64,000 bases of DNA from Ochrobactrum sp. Marseille-Q0166 (GTDB lineage Bacteria > Pseudomonadota > Alphaproteobacteria > Rhizobiales > Rhizobiaceae). This document shows positions 54,834 to 64,000 of this stretch, one piece after another (position 1 is the first letter of the stretch; the number at the start of each line of letters is the position of its first letter). Position numbers and translations under genes: made by a program. The notes below the pieces were generated by a model. It saw only the letters and a list, made by a program, of their open reading frames with translations, was not told the DNA's origin and searched no databases. The stretch spans positions 62,001-126,000 of the forward strand of contig NZ_JACJUO010000002.1 of the NCBI RefSeq assembly GCF_014397025.1, written 5' to 3'.

Positions 54834-56123
54834 TCAGCCTCGTTTATGTAGAACACTCACATAAAACCCATCTGTGCCCGTTGACAATGGGGAAAATACG
54901 CTGCCTCGAGCCGGGAAAACAGGGGCAATGTCTCCAGCATCAGGAACAACTTTGCTCCAGAGTTCGCGAGGGGATGTTTCCTCGAAATTGCTGTTTTCGG
55001 AAAGGAAGCGCTCAACCTGCCTCGTATTTTCTTCCGCAAACAGCGAACAGGTTACATAGACCAATCTGCCACCCGGCTTGACATAATGCTTCGCGGCTTC
55101 CAGCACTTCATGCTGATCCTGCACACGACGCTCGAGCTGCTGCTCATTGAGGCGCCATTTTGCATCCGGTCTGCGCCGCCATGTGCCCGAGCCCGTGCAA
55201 GGCGCATCGGTGAGCACGAGGTCCATGCGCTCGATCAATGGTGCCAGCGCATCGAGATTGCCGTGTATCTGCGTGTTGCGGACGCCTGCGCGCTGCAACC
55301 GATCACTCATTGGCGAGAGGCGCGCACGCTCAGCATCATAAGCATGGACTTGCCCACTGTTCTGCATGGCTGCGGCCAGCGCCAAAGTCTTTCCGCCTGC
55401 GCCTGCGCAATAATCCAGCACCTGTTCGCCGGGTTTCGCACCCGCGAACAGCGCCGCGAGCTGCGACCCCAGATCTTGCACTTCAAACCAGCCATCAAGG
55501 AACGACTGATCCGTCTGCACATTGGGATGACGGCCAAGCGCTTCTAAAGGCGGAATACGCAAAGCCTGATTAAGCAGCGGTGCCTGCGCAACGCCGGCTT
55601 TTTCCAGAGCGTCGATGACCGCCTCTGGTTTGGCTTTCAACAGATTGACCCGCAGGTCAACCGGCGGGCGCGTGGAAAGTGCCGCGGCTTCATCCACCCA
55701 GCGCTCCCCGAACAACTCTTCAAACGAAGGCACACACCATTCGGGCACATCTGCCCGAACATAGGCAGGGGCATCCATAATATCACGGCTTTCCCAAGCA
55801 TCTCGCCGGGCTGCTTCAATCATTGCCGGCGCAAATTTGTCGCCTTCAAGCACAGTATCAATTGCGGCAAAATCCATACCGCCTTCAGAGACCAGCGCAC
55901 CAAATGCCAAGGCACGGGCGTCGTCTGCATCCATGCGCCACCCTATCGATAGTTTTCGACGCAAAGCATCATAAACAATGTTGCCGATGACGGCACGATC
56001 GCCCGCACCGGCAAAGCGATGCGATGCACCCCAATCCTTCAGTGCGTCGGAAGCCGGGCGCTTGCCCGCTTCAATATCATTCAAAACCTCGATTGCCGCC
56101 TGAAGGCGTCCGCCAAGCCGCAT
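54834..56123 (-). CDS. RsmB/NOP-family RNA (cytosine-5)-methyltransferase
   Basis: A 429-residue enzyme starting at ATG 56123, preceded by AAGGAG. The open frame upstream to 56657 overlaps the catalase gene and is not used. The N-terminal NusB-like part runs from 1 to 140; the Rossmann domain has the SAM loop LDYCAGAGGKTLAL near residue 242, the acidic DAPCTGSGTWRRRPD near 308 and the catalytic VYVTCSLFAEEN near 370. Such enzymes methylate 16S rRNA (RsmB, C967) or tRNA; the target is not decided. It lies between the catalase and the thioesterase genes. Confidence 0.88.
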   Translation of the reverse strand: MRLGGRLQAAIEVLNDIEAGKRPASDALKDWGASHRFAGAGDRAVIGNIVYDALRRKLSIGWRMDADDARALAFGALVSEGGMDFAAIDTVLEGDKFAPAMIEAARRDAWESRDIMDAPAYVRADVPEWCVPSFEELFGERWVDEAAALSTRPPVDLRVNLLKAKPEAVIDALEKAGVAQAPLLNQALRIPPLEALGRHPNVQTDQSFLDGWFEVQDLGSQLAALFAGAKPGEQVLDYCAGAGGKTLALAAAMQNSGQVHAYDAERARLSPMSDRLQRAGVRNTQIHGNLDALAPLIERMDLVLTDAPCTGSGTWRRRPDAKWRLNEQQLERRVQDQHEVLEAAKHYVKPGGRLVYVTCSLFAEENTRQVERFLSENSNFEETSPRELWSKVVPDAGDIAPVFPARGSVFSPLSTGTDGFYVSVLHKRG

Positions 56124-56222
56124 TGCCGCTCCTTCATATTTGTTAAGTGGGGCATAGCCTTCCTTAATGGGAAAAGGCAATCGGGAATTCAACAATAGAC
56201 TATTTAAGCTTACAACAAAGCA

Positions 56223-56252
56223 AAAAGCCGGAGCGGGGGCATCCGGCTTTTC
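56223..56252 (-). terminator. Intrinsic terminator after katA
   Basis: Stem AAAAGCCGGA (56223-56232) / TCCGGCTTTT (56242-56251); on the reverse strand it is followed by TTTTTG. Confidence 0.85.
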
Positions 56253-56274
56253 ACTAAATGAAGAAAATACGCGA

Positions 56275-57774
56275 CTATTCCGCTGCGTCCACTTCTTCAT
56301 TAACGGCGATCGTATTTGCCTGATAGCCATGGGCATCATGAAGGGCTTTGCGAACACCTGCTTCATAGTCAGGATGGATAAGCTTGAAGTGAGCAAGCTG
56401 ACGTTCAACGATGAAGCCAGGAACCCCGCCCATCGCGGCAGCAATGTTCGAGAACAAGCGCGCCTTCTGCCCATCATCGAACAGATTGAACAACGCACGC
56501 GGCTGCGAATAATCATCATTGCCAATGCGATGATTATAACGATCCGCATCGCCGTTGATGCGTAGCGGTGGTTCTTTGGCTGATGGCTGCTCGACCGGAC
56601 CGTTGAACGAATTCGGCTCGTAATATGCATCCGGGTTACCCGTTGCGATGCCGCCATACGTGTTCATCTGGCCATCGCGATGATAGTGATGCACCGGGCA
56701 TTTTGGCTGGTTCACCGGGAGGTTCTCATAATGTGTGCCAAGGCGATGACGGTGTGCATCGGCATAGGAGAACAGGCGCGCCTGCAACATCTTGTCCGGC
56801 GAATAGCTGATGCCCGGCACGATGTTTGAGGGCGAGAACGCAGCATTTTCGATCTCGGTAAAGTAGTTTTCCGCATTGCGGTTGAGTTCCATGACGCCAA
56901 TATCGATCGGCGGGTAGTCGGCATGGGGCCAAACCTTGGTGAGATCGAACGGATTGTATGGCGTCTTGTCGGCGTCCAGTTCCGGCATAATCTGCACCTG
57001 AACCTTCCACTTCGGGAATTCACCCTTCTCAATGGAGGTGAACAGGTCTTCCTGCGTGGATTCACGTGTGCGACCGATCACATGTTCGGCTTCTTCATTC
57101 GTCCAGTGCTTATGGCCCTGCAGGGTCTTGAAGTGGAACTTCACCCAGTAGCGTTCGCCCGCATCGTTCCAGAAGGAATAGGTGTGTGAGCCATAACCGT
57201 TGATATGACGCACATCGGTCGGCAGGCCGCGATCAGACATCAGAATTGTTACCTGATGCAGACTTTCTGGCGAAAGTGACCAGAAATCCCACATGGCGGT
57301 TGCCGAACGCAGATTGGTCTTGGGATGACGCTTCTGGGTATGGATGAAATCGGGGAATTTCAGTGGATCACGCACGAAGAAGACCGGTGTGTTGTTGCCA
57401 ACCAGATCCCAGTTGCCTTCTTCGGTGTAGAATTTCAGCGCAAAACCACGCACATCGCGCTCGGCATCAGCGGCACCCTGCTCACCGGCAACGGTCGAGA
57501 AACGGGCCAGCATCGGTGTCTTTGCACCCGGCTGCAACGCCTTGGCTTTGGTATATTTTGAAATATCGCCGGTGATGGTCAGCGTGCCGAATGCACCCCA
57601 ACCCTTCGCATGAACAACGCGTTCTGGAATGCGCTCACGGTTCTGATGCGTCAACTTTTCGATCAGCTGATAGTCCTGCAATAAAACAGGGCCGCGCTCA
57701 CCGGCGGTAAGGGAATTCTGGTTATCCGGAATAGGCGCACCAGCACTTGTAGTCATAATCGGACGGTCTGCCAT
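56275..57774 (-). CDS. katA: Clade-type monofunctional heme catalase
   Basis: A 499-residue catalase that degrades hydrogen peroxide. The distal His is in [16 protein letters not shown] near residue 54, the distal Asn in [13 protein letters not shown] near 129, and the proximal heme Tyr in [14 protein letters not shown] near 339. Length and the early [15 protein letters not shown] start agree with small-subunit catalases. The gene diverges from oxyR with a 170-nt spacer that contains an inverted repeat, so peroxide-induced control by OxyR is very likely. Confidence 0.97.
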   Translation of the reverse strand: MADRPIMTTSAGAPIPDNQNSLTAGERGPVLLQDYQLIEKLTHQNRERIPERVVHAKGWGAFGTLTITGDISKYTKAKALQPGAKTPMLARFSTVAGEQGAADAERDVRGFALKFYTEEGNWDLVGNNTPVFFVRDPLKFPDFIHTQKRHPKTNLRSATAMWDFWSLSPESLHQVTILMSDRGLPTDVRHINGYGSHTYSFWNDAGERYWVKFHFKTLQGHKHWTNEEAEHVIGRTRESTQEDLFTSIEKGEFPKWKVQVQIMPELDADKTPYNPFDLTKVWPHADYPPIDIGVMELNRNAENYFTEIENAAFSPSNIVPGISYSPDKMLQARLFSYADAHRHRLGTHYENLPVNQPKCPVHHYHRDGQMNTYGGIATGNPDAYYEPNSFNGPVEQPSAKEPPLRINGDADRYNHRIGNDDYSQPRALFNLFDDGQKARLFSNIAAAMGGVPGFIVERQLAHFKLIHPDYEAGVRKALHDAHGYQANTIAVNEEVDAAE

Positions 57775-57891
57775 AGGAATTTCCCTTCTGAAAAATAAAT
57801 TGGTCGATCCAGCATTCAGCCTGGCTTTTGGTATGAGCAGCCCTGCTGCATCACACTCTGGCTGGGTAACGAAAAGAGTTTAGACTCGTTC

Positions 57892-57928
57892 CAATAATAA
57901 TCTCCAATTGCTTTTTATGTTATTATTG
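57892..57928. promoter_or_regulatory. Probable OxyR operator between katA and oxyR
   Basis: CAATAATAA (57892-57900) and TTATTATTG (57920-57928) are exact 9-bp arms around a 19-nt spacer, just before the oxyR start. The layout fits LysR-type regulators that bind to long spaced dyads. Confidence 0.5.
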
Positions 57929-57944
57929 ATAGGATTTACTTATC

Positions 57945-58871
57945 ATGTTTACGATCAGACAAATGCGCTATTTTGATGCGCTCGCAAGCACCCTCCACTT
58001 CCGGAAAGCCGCCGAGCTGGCCCATATCTCGCAACCTGCCCTCTCGGCCCAGATTGCCGAGATGGAAGCTGTGGCGGGTGCGCCTCTATTTGAGCGCTCA
58101 CAGCGTAAAGTCATCATGACAGAGCTTGGTCGTGAGCTGCTGCCCGGCATTCGCACCATTCTGAAAGAACTTCATGCACTTGAGGAGATTTCAGCGCAAA
58201 GCAAAGGCCTGCTGCAAACACAATTGCGGCTGGGGATTATCCCCACTGTAGCGCCCTATCTGGTGCCGCATCTCATCCCGCTGTTGCGAGATCGTCACCC
58301 GTCATTTCGCCTGCAATTGCGTGAAAGCGTGACAGCCAAGCTTCTCGACGAGCTTTACGCAGGCGAAATTGACGCCATCGTCGCCGTCCTTCCGATCATC
58401 GATGATCGCCTTGCACATGAGAAGCTTTTCGATGATCGCTTTCTGATCGCTACCTCCAGCAATGACCAGACAATTCTCTCCTCGCCCATTACGCAGGATA
58501 ATGTGGCGCTGGACCGGCTTTTATTGCTTGAAGAAGGCCATTGTATGCGTGATCAGGCGCTAGCGGTGTGCTCGCTGCCATCACAGCGCCAGCTCGTAAA
58601 ATATGGTGCAACCAGCATGACCACACTTTTACAGATGGTCAGCCATGGCATGGGTCTAACGCTGATCCCCGAAATTGCAGTGCATGCAGAGACGCGCAGC
58701 AATCATATGCGGATTGTGCCATTTGACGGTGAGCAACCAAAACGCGAAATCGCTCTGTTCTGGCGCAGACAAAGCAAACGTCGCAAGGATTTTCAAGCAC
58801 TTGCAGACTGTATTGTTGAAAGTGCAAACAAACTTCTCATTGATGATGCAGAGCTTGCCAGCCTCGCATGA
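57945..58871 (+). CDS. oxyR: Hydrogen-peroxide sensor and LysR-family regulator OxyR
   Basis: A 308-residue LysR regulator. Residues 2-60 form the winged helix-turn-helix (FRKAAELAHISQPALSAQIAEME). The redox pair is C200 and C209 in EGHCMRDQALAVCSLP, equivalent to C199 and C208 of the E. coli protein, which form the activating disulfide. The effector domain ends with a helix-rich tail. It lies divergent to katA, its expected target. The stop falls just before a hairpin that terminates guaB from the other side. Confidence 0.96.
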   Translation: MFTIRQMRYFDALASTLHFRKAAELAHISQPALSAQIAEMEAVAGAPLFERSQRKVIMTELGRELLPGIRTILKELHALEEISAQSKGLLQTQLRLGIIPTVAPYLVPHLIPLLRDRHPSFRLQLRESVTAKLLDELYAGEIDAIVAVLPIIDDRLAHEKLFDDRFLIATSSNDQTILSSPITQDNVALDRLLLLEEGHCMRDQALAVCSLPSQRQLVKYGATSMTTLLQMVSHGMGLTLIPEIAVHAETRSNHMRIVPFDGEQPKREIALFWRRQSKRRKDFQALADCIVESANKLLIDDAELASLA

Positions 58872-58896
58872 AAAAGGCGGCGATGAACGCCGCCTT
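58871..58896 (-). terminator. Intrinsic terminator downstream of guaB
   Basis: Stem AAGGCGGCG (58874-58882) / CGCCGCCTT (58888-58896); on the reverse strand TTTTT follows. Overlaps the last base of oxyR. Confidence 0.75.
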
Positions 58897-58922
58897 GATC
58901 GATTATTACATCAGGTGTGGTA

Positions 58923-60530
<1,608 letters not shown>

Positions 60531-60653
60531 TTATGACCGATTGGAAAGTCTTTTACGGACAAGTTTCGGTTACCAGCAATCATATTGTTTATTTATTGCA
60601 AACTCTTTGCTGACTAATGTCCTTTCAGACCAAGGGGAGTGGGAATTAGGATT

Positions 60654-61739
60654 ATGGACAGACGCACATTCACAAAATCACTTGCAGGACTTGGGACAAT
60701 ACCATTCATTGTCTCTCATGCAGAAGCGGCAGACGGGGGAAACACGAAAATGCTCAAACTGATGGGCGGAAGCATCAGCGATGTACCGGGAATAAAGCTC
60801 GGCCATCACACACTGACAAAACGTCCGACCGGCTGCACGGTTCTGCTCTGCGAGGAAGGCGCTGTCGCTGGCGTCGATGTGCGCGGCTCTGCTCCCGGAA
60901 CGCGCGAGACAGACCTGCTTGATCCTATAAACCTTGTAGAGAAGGTAAATGCTGTTCTTCTATCGGGTGGCAGCGCCTATGGCTTGAATGCCGCAACAGG
61001 CGTTATGCGCTATCTTGAAGAGAACAATCTCGGCTTCAAGATTGGCAAGGGTGTCGTTCCTATTGTTCCTGCGGCTGTTCTCATGGATCTCGGCGTCGGT
61101 GATTTTTCGATCCGCCCGGATGAAGAAGCAGGCTATCTTGCCTGTAAGGCAGCGAAAACAGAAGCGTCGGGTGGAGGGAATATCGGTGCTGGTGCAGGCG
61201 CCACCGTCGGCAAGATGTTCGGCATGGATTACGCCATGAAAGGTGGCCTCGGCACTGCAAGCTACAAGGTGCCTGGTACCGAAGTGGTGGTGGGTGCGAT
61301 TGTCGCGGTCAATGCTGTCGGCGATGTCTATGCGCCGAATTCGCAGCAAATTCTGGCTGGCGCACGCAATGAAGACGGCAAGGGCTTCCGCAATATCATG
61401 GATTCGATCATGCAGGGCCGCAATGTCGTCAAGTCTGGCGGCGCCAATACAACCATTGGAGCAATTGCAACCAATGTACCTTTCAACAAGGCTGAACTAA
61501 AGAAGATCGCTGGCATGGCGCATGATGGCTTTGCGCGAACGATTAATCCGATCCACACAATGTGGGATGGCGATACGATCTTCGCGCTCTCGACCGGCCA
61601 GGCAACCGGTATTGAAGCTGATGTAACGGCTATTGGCGCAATTGCAGCAACTGTCATGGCCCAGGCGGTAGCCCGCGCAGTGATTGAGGCAGAAAGTCTG
61701 TCTGACCTCAACTTGCCAGCACACCGCGATTATGTTTGA
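60654..61739 (+). CDS. P1-family (DmpA-like) peptidase with Tat-like export signal
   Basis: A 361-residue protein starting at ATG 60654; a GTG at 60639 would add five residues. The start MDRRTFTKSLAGLGTIPF is a Tat-type signal with R3-R4. The mature part begins near residue 30, and the P1 fold is seen: GIKLGHHTL, VRGSAPGTRETDLL, LSGGSAYGLNAATG and the nucleophile region with N-terminal Ser/Thr after autolysis near SGGANTTIGAIATN. These peptidases release N-terminal D- or beta-amino acids from peptides; a role in peptide use or wall turnover is possible. It stands alone before manB. Confidence 0.85.
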   Translation: MDRRTFTKSLAGLGTIPFIVSHAEAADGGNTKMLKLMGGSISDVPGIKLGHHTLTKRPTGCTVLLCEEGAVAGVDVRGSAPGTRETDLLDPINLVEKVNAVLLSGGSAYGLNAATGVMRYLEENNLGFKIGKGVVPIVPAAVLMDLGVGDFSIRPDEEAGYLACKAAKTEASGGGNIGAGAGATVGKMFGMDYAMKGGLGTASYKVPGTEVVVGAIVAVNAVGDVYAPNSQQILAGARNEDGKGFRNIMDSIMQGRNVVKSGGANTTIGAIATNVPFNKAELKKIAGMAHDGFARTINPIHTMWDGDTIFALSTGQATGIEADVTAIGAIAATVMAQAVARAVIEAESLSDLNLPAHRDYV

Positions 61740-61878
61740 TCGGAAAGTTCTCGATAACCACATATGCATGCAATGATTGAAACGATGCGTAAGATACGCG
61801 ATAGGAGAAGCAGCTTTTACAACGCAATCTTATTTGCAGCAGATTACTTTTCATATGGAAAACGGGCTCGGAAACCGC

Positions 61879-63309
61879 ATGGCAAAAAACTCCCTCAAAT
61901 TCGGCACAAGCGGCCTCAGAGGACTGGCAACCGAGCTTAATGGCCTCCCTGCTTATGCCTACTCACTGGCATTCGTCCAGATGCTCCATACGAGAGGAAA
62001 ACTTAAAGCGGGAGATCGTGTTTTCGTCGGACAGGATTTGCGCCCTTCGAGCCCCGACATTGCAGCGCTTGCCATGGGGGCTATCGAAGATGCAGGATTT
62101 ACTCCGATCAATTGCGGCGTGTTGCCGACGCCTTCTCTAAGCTATTTCGCCATGGCACAAGGTGCACCGTGTATCATGATTACCGGTAGCCACATCCCGG
62201 ATGATCGTAACGGCCTGAAGTTTTATCGGGAAGACGGCGAAATCGACAAGGATGACGAGGCTGCAATCAGTGCCGCCTATGCCGCCCTTCCGGACGACAT
62301 TGTAGCGCGTAAAGCTGCACATCTGCCAGCAGACGATGAAGCAATCAACGCCTATGCCGAACGTTATATCAAACTGCTCGGAACGAAAGTCCTCGCGGGT
62401 TTGAAAATTGGCGTCTATCAACACTCTTCAGTGGCGCGTGATCTCCTCACCCAAGTACTCAAGAATCTCGGTGCGAAAACAGTACCGCTTGGCCGCTCCG
62501 ATGTTTTTGTTCCAGTGGATACCGAAGCGCTGCGACCAGAAGATATTGATCTTCTTGCGAACTGGGCAAAGCAAGATAATTTCGATGCAATTGTATCGAC
62601 CGATGGTGATGCAGATCGCCCGCTTATCGCTGATGAAAACGGGCAATTCGTGCGTGGTGATCTTGTCGGCGCCATCACTGCCGCTTGGGCCGGGGCTGAT
62701 GTAATCGTTACACCGGTCACCTCCAATACCGCCCTTGAAGAATGCGGAAAATTCGCGCGCGTTCTACGCACACGTGTCGGCTCGCCTTATGTAATCGCGG
62801 GCATGCAGGAAGCACTGAACGAAAACGCAAAAAGTGTTGTCGGATTTGAAGCGAATGGCGGGGTATTGCTCGGTAGCACGCTGGAAATGAGCGGAAAGCA
62901 ATTGTCCGCCCTCCCCACACGTGACGCGCTCTTACCTATTCTGGCATGCCTGAGCACCATAAAGCAGGCGCACAAGCCGCTTTCTGAAATTGCCCTTAGC
63001 TATGGGTTTCGCGTTGCGTTAAGCGATCGTTTACAAAACGTAGCTCAGGAAAAAACTGCTGCCTTTCTTTCTGTTATCACACAGGAAGAAGCGCGTTTGC
63101 GCCTGTTTCCCTTAACGGATGCAGTTATTCGTCTTGAAACAATCGATGGTGTGAAGCTCTTCTTTGCATCGGGTAACGCAATACATTATCGCGCCTCTGG
63201 CAATGCACCGGAACTTCGCTGTTATGTCGAAGCGTCTGACGCAGCGCAGGCCGCCGAACTATTGACGATGGGTCTTGAAATCGCCCGTAACGCTACAAAG
63301 GAAGCTTGA
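61879..63309 (+). CDS. manB: Phosphomannomutase / phosphoglucomutase (alpha-D-phosphohexomutase)
   Basis: A 476-residue enzyme starting at ATG 61879 (MAKNSLKFGTSGLRG, GGAAA upstream); ATG 61855 is the alternative and the open frame extends to 61777. The phosphoserine is S104 in MITGSHIPDD, the metal loop is D242-G-D-A-D246-R, and the sugar-binding loop is GFEANGGVL near 352. It makes mannose-1-phosphate for GDP-mannose, as shown by the manC gene 5 nt downstream. In Brucella a manB-manC pair serves the LPS core; that equivalence is inferred. Confidence 0.9.
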   Translation: MAKNSLKFGTSGLRGLATELNGLPAYAYSLAFVQMLHTRGKLKAGDRVFVGQDLRPSSPDIAALAMGAIEDAGFTPINCGVLPTPSLSYFAMAQGAPCIMITGSHIPDDRNGLKFYREDGEIDKDDEAAISAAYAALPDDIVARKAAHLPADDEAINAYAERYIKLLGTKVLAGLKIGVYQHSSVARDLLTQVLKNLGAKTVPLGRSDVFVPVDTEALRPEDIDLLANWAKQDNFDAIVSTDGDADRPLIADENGQFVRGDLVGAITAAWAGADVIVTPVTSNTALEECGKFARVLRTRVGSPYVIAGMQEALNENAKSVVGFEANGGVLLGSTLEMSGKQLSALPTRDALLPILACLSTIKQAHKPLSEIALSYGFRVALSDRLQNVAQEKTAAFLSVITQEEARLRLFPLTDAVIRLETIDGVKLFFASGNAIHYRASGNAPELRCYVEASDAAQAAELLTMGLEIARNATKEA

Positions 63310-63314
63310 GAAAA

Positions 63315-64000
63315 ATGAGCCTAATTCCAGTTATTATCAGTGGCGGTTCTGGCTCAAGGCTCTGGCCGCTTTCGCGTGATGCGCATCCCAAGCCATTTAT
63401 CGAACTCCCGGATGGTGGAACGCTTATCGGTAAAACCTACGCACGCGCTGCGAATCTCGATGGTGTTGATCAGATCCTATCCGTCACCAATCGCGATTTT
63501 CTTTTCCTGACGCTTGATGCCTATGCCGCTGCCGGCGCTCGTAAAATTGAGAATACGTTCCTGCTGGAACCGCTTGGACGTGACACCGCTCCAGCCATCG
63601 CGCTTGCCGCTCTTCAGGCTGCCGCGACCTATGGTGAGAACACCGTTCTACTCGTCATGCCAGCCGACCACCTGATCGAAGATGAACCTGCATTCGCTGA
63701 AGCAGTCCGCAAGGCACGCGTTATTGCGGAGACGGGTCGTATCGTCACATTCGGCATTGTGCCGAACCGCCCGGAAACTGGCTTTGGTTATATCGAAGTT
63801 GACGGCACCGATGTGCTGCGCTTCGTTGAGAAGCCGGATGCGGCCACCGCTCAGGTTTACGTTGATGGTGGCCATCATTACTGGAATTCGGGTATGTTCT
63901 GCTTCCAGGCAGCCACGATGATAGCTGCAATGCAGCTTCACGCACCCGATGTTCTCGCTGGCGCAAAGGCCGCACTCGAACAGTCGCGACGTGGTGTAAA
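63315..64000 (+). CDS. manC: Mannose-1-phosphate guanylyltransferase (3' end outside window)
   Basis: ATG 63315, five bases after the manB stop, starts a frame open to the window edge (228 codons); the family is usually about 470 residues, so the C-terminal half is lost at the border. The nucleotidyltransferase signature is at the start, MSLIPVIISGGSGSRLWPLSR, and the fold continues with FLLEPLGRDTAPAIALAAL, VMPADHLI and GFGYIEV, all typical of ManC. It transfers GMP to mannose-1-phosphate to give GDP-mannose for LPS or other surface sugars. Overlap in time with manB is assured by the very short gap. Confidence 0.93.
   Translation, partial: MSLIPVIISGGSGSRLWPLSRDAHPKPFIELPDGGTLIGKTYARAANLDGVDQILSVTNRDFLFLTLDAYAAAGARKIENTFLLEPLGRDTAPAIALAALQAAATYGENTVLLVMPADHLIEDEPAFAEAVRKARVIAETGRIVTFGIVPNRPETGFGYIEVDGTDVLRFVEKPDAATAQVYVDGGHHYWNSGMFCFQAATMIAAMQLHAPDVLAGAKAALEQSRRGV

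Noticed and set aside
56124..56657. N-terminal extension of the RsmB-type frame to 56657
   Set aside because: It overlaps the catalase gene and its terminator; ATG 56123 has a strong AAGGAG and the conserved start.

Overview
The window looks like a chromosomal segment of an alphaproteobacterium of the Brucella/Ochrobactrum group (Brucellaceae, Hyphomicrobiales). The evidence is the gene set rather than a marker gene: phosphatidylcholine synthase (pcs), an IalB-type invasion protein, the lysyl-phosphatidylglycerol pair mprF(lpiA)-acvB, a hydroxyproline-type catabolic cluster, mfd/sdhE/recG and glmU/glmS. No rRNA, tRNA, CRISPR array, phage gene or intact transposase was recognised.

Layout. 1-3.2 kb: quinone oxidoreductase (cut by the window edge), pcs, and a 50-codon ORF translationally coupled to a UbiH-like monooxygenase. 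3.3-7.8 kb: hspQ, ialB, an orphan YejA-like peptide-binding protein, a FrnE/DsbA-like thiol protein and a small exported protein. 7.9-18.1 kb: housekeeping genes mfd, sdhE, recG, glmS, glmU, ccdA. 18.4-22.4 kb: mprF-acvB operon for aminoacylated phosphatidylglycerol. 22.5-28.9 kb: an accessory zone with a decayed PepSY membrane protein, a DUF2946-like protein, a 36-aa membrane peptide, an AT-rich glycosyltransferase segment full of inverted repeats, a YeaQ/GlsB-type protein, a HdeD-like/cysteine-peptidase-like fusion and an orphan heme-binding-type protein.

29.0-38.4 kb: catabolic cluster with ketoglutarate-semialdehyde-type dehydrogenase, Ldh-family imine reductase, DapA-family deaminase, GntR/FCD regulator, M24 peptidase and a binding-protein ABC transporter. 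The set fits hydroxyproline and proline-peptide use. The transporter seems to be decaying: its ATPase has an in-frame TAG and its permease seems to lack much of its first half. 38.8-43.4 kb: complete Csu-type chaperone-usher pilus operon behind an AT-rich promoter region. 43.6-47.1 kb: a membrane sugar/alcohol dehydrogenase whose large and cytochrome subunits are pseudogenes while the small subunit is open. 47.2-52.0 kb: MFS metabolite/H+ symporter divergent from a DctB/DctD-like two-component system whose regulator lacks the sigma-54 GAFTGA loop.

52.1-64 kb: guaA, mtnN, thioesterase, RsmB-type methyltransferase, katA divergent from oxyR, guaB, a P1-family peptidase, and manB/manC (the last cut by the window end) for GDP-mannose. 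Purine synthesis (guaA, guaB), peroxide defence (katA/oxyR) and envelope sugar supply (glmS/glmU, manB/manC) form the core functions. The most unusual items are the GAFTGA-less regulator, the HdeD/peptidase fusion, the coupled small ORF and the group of decaying systems.
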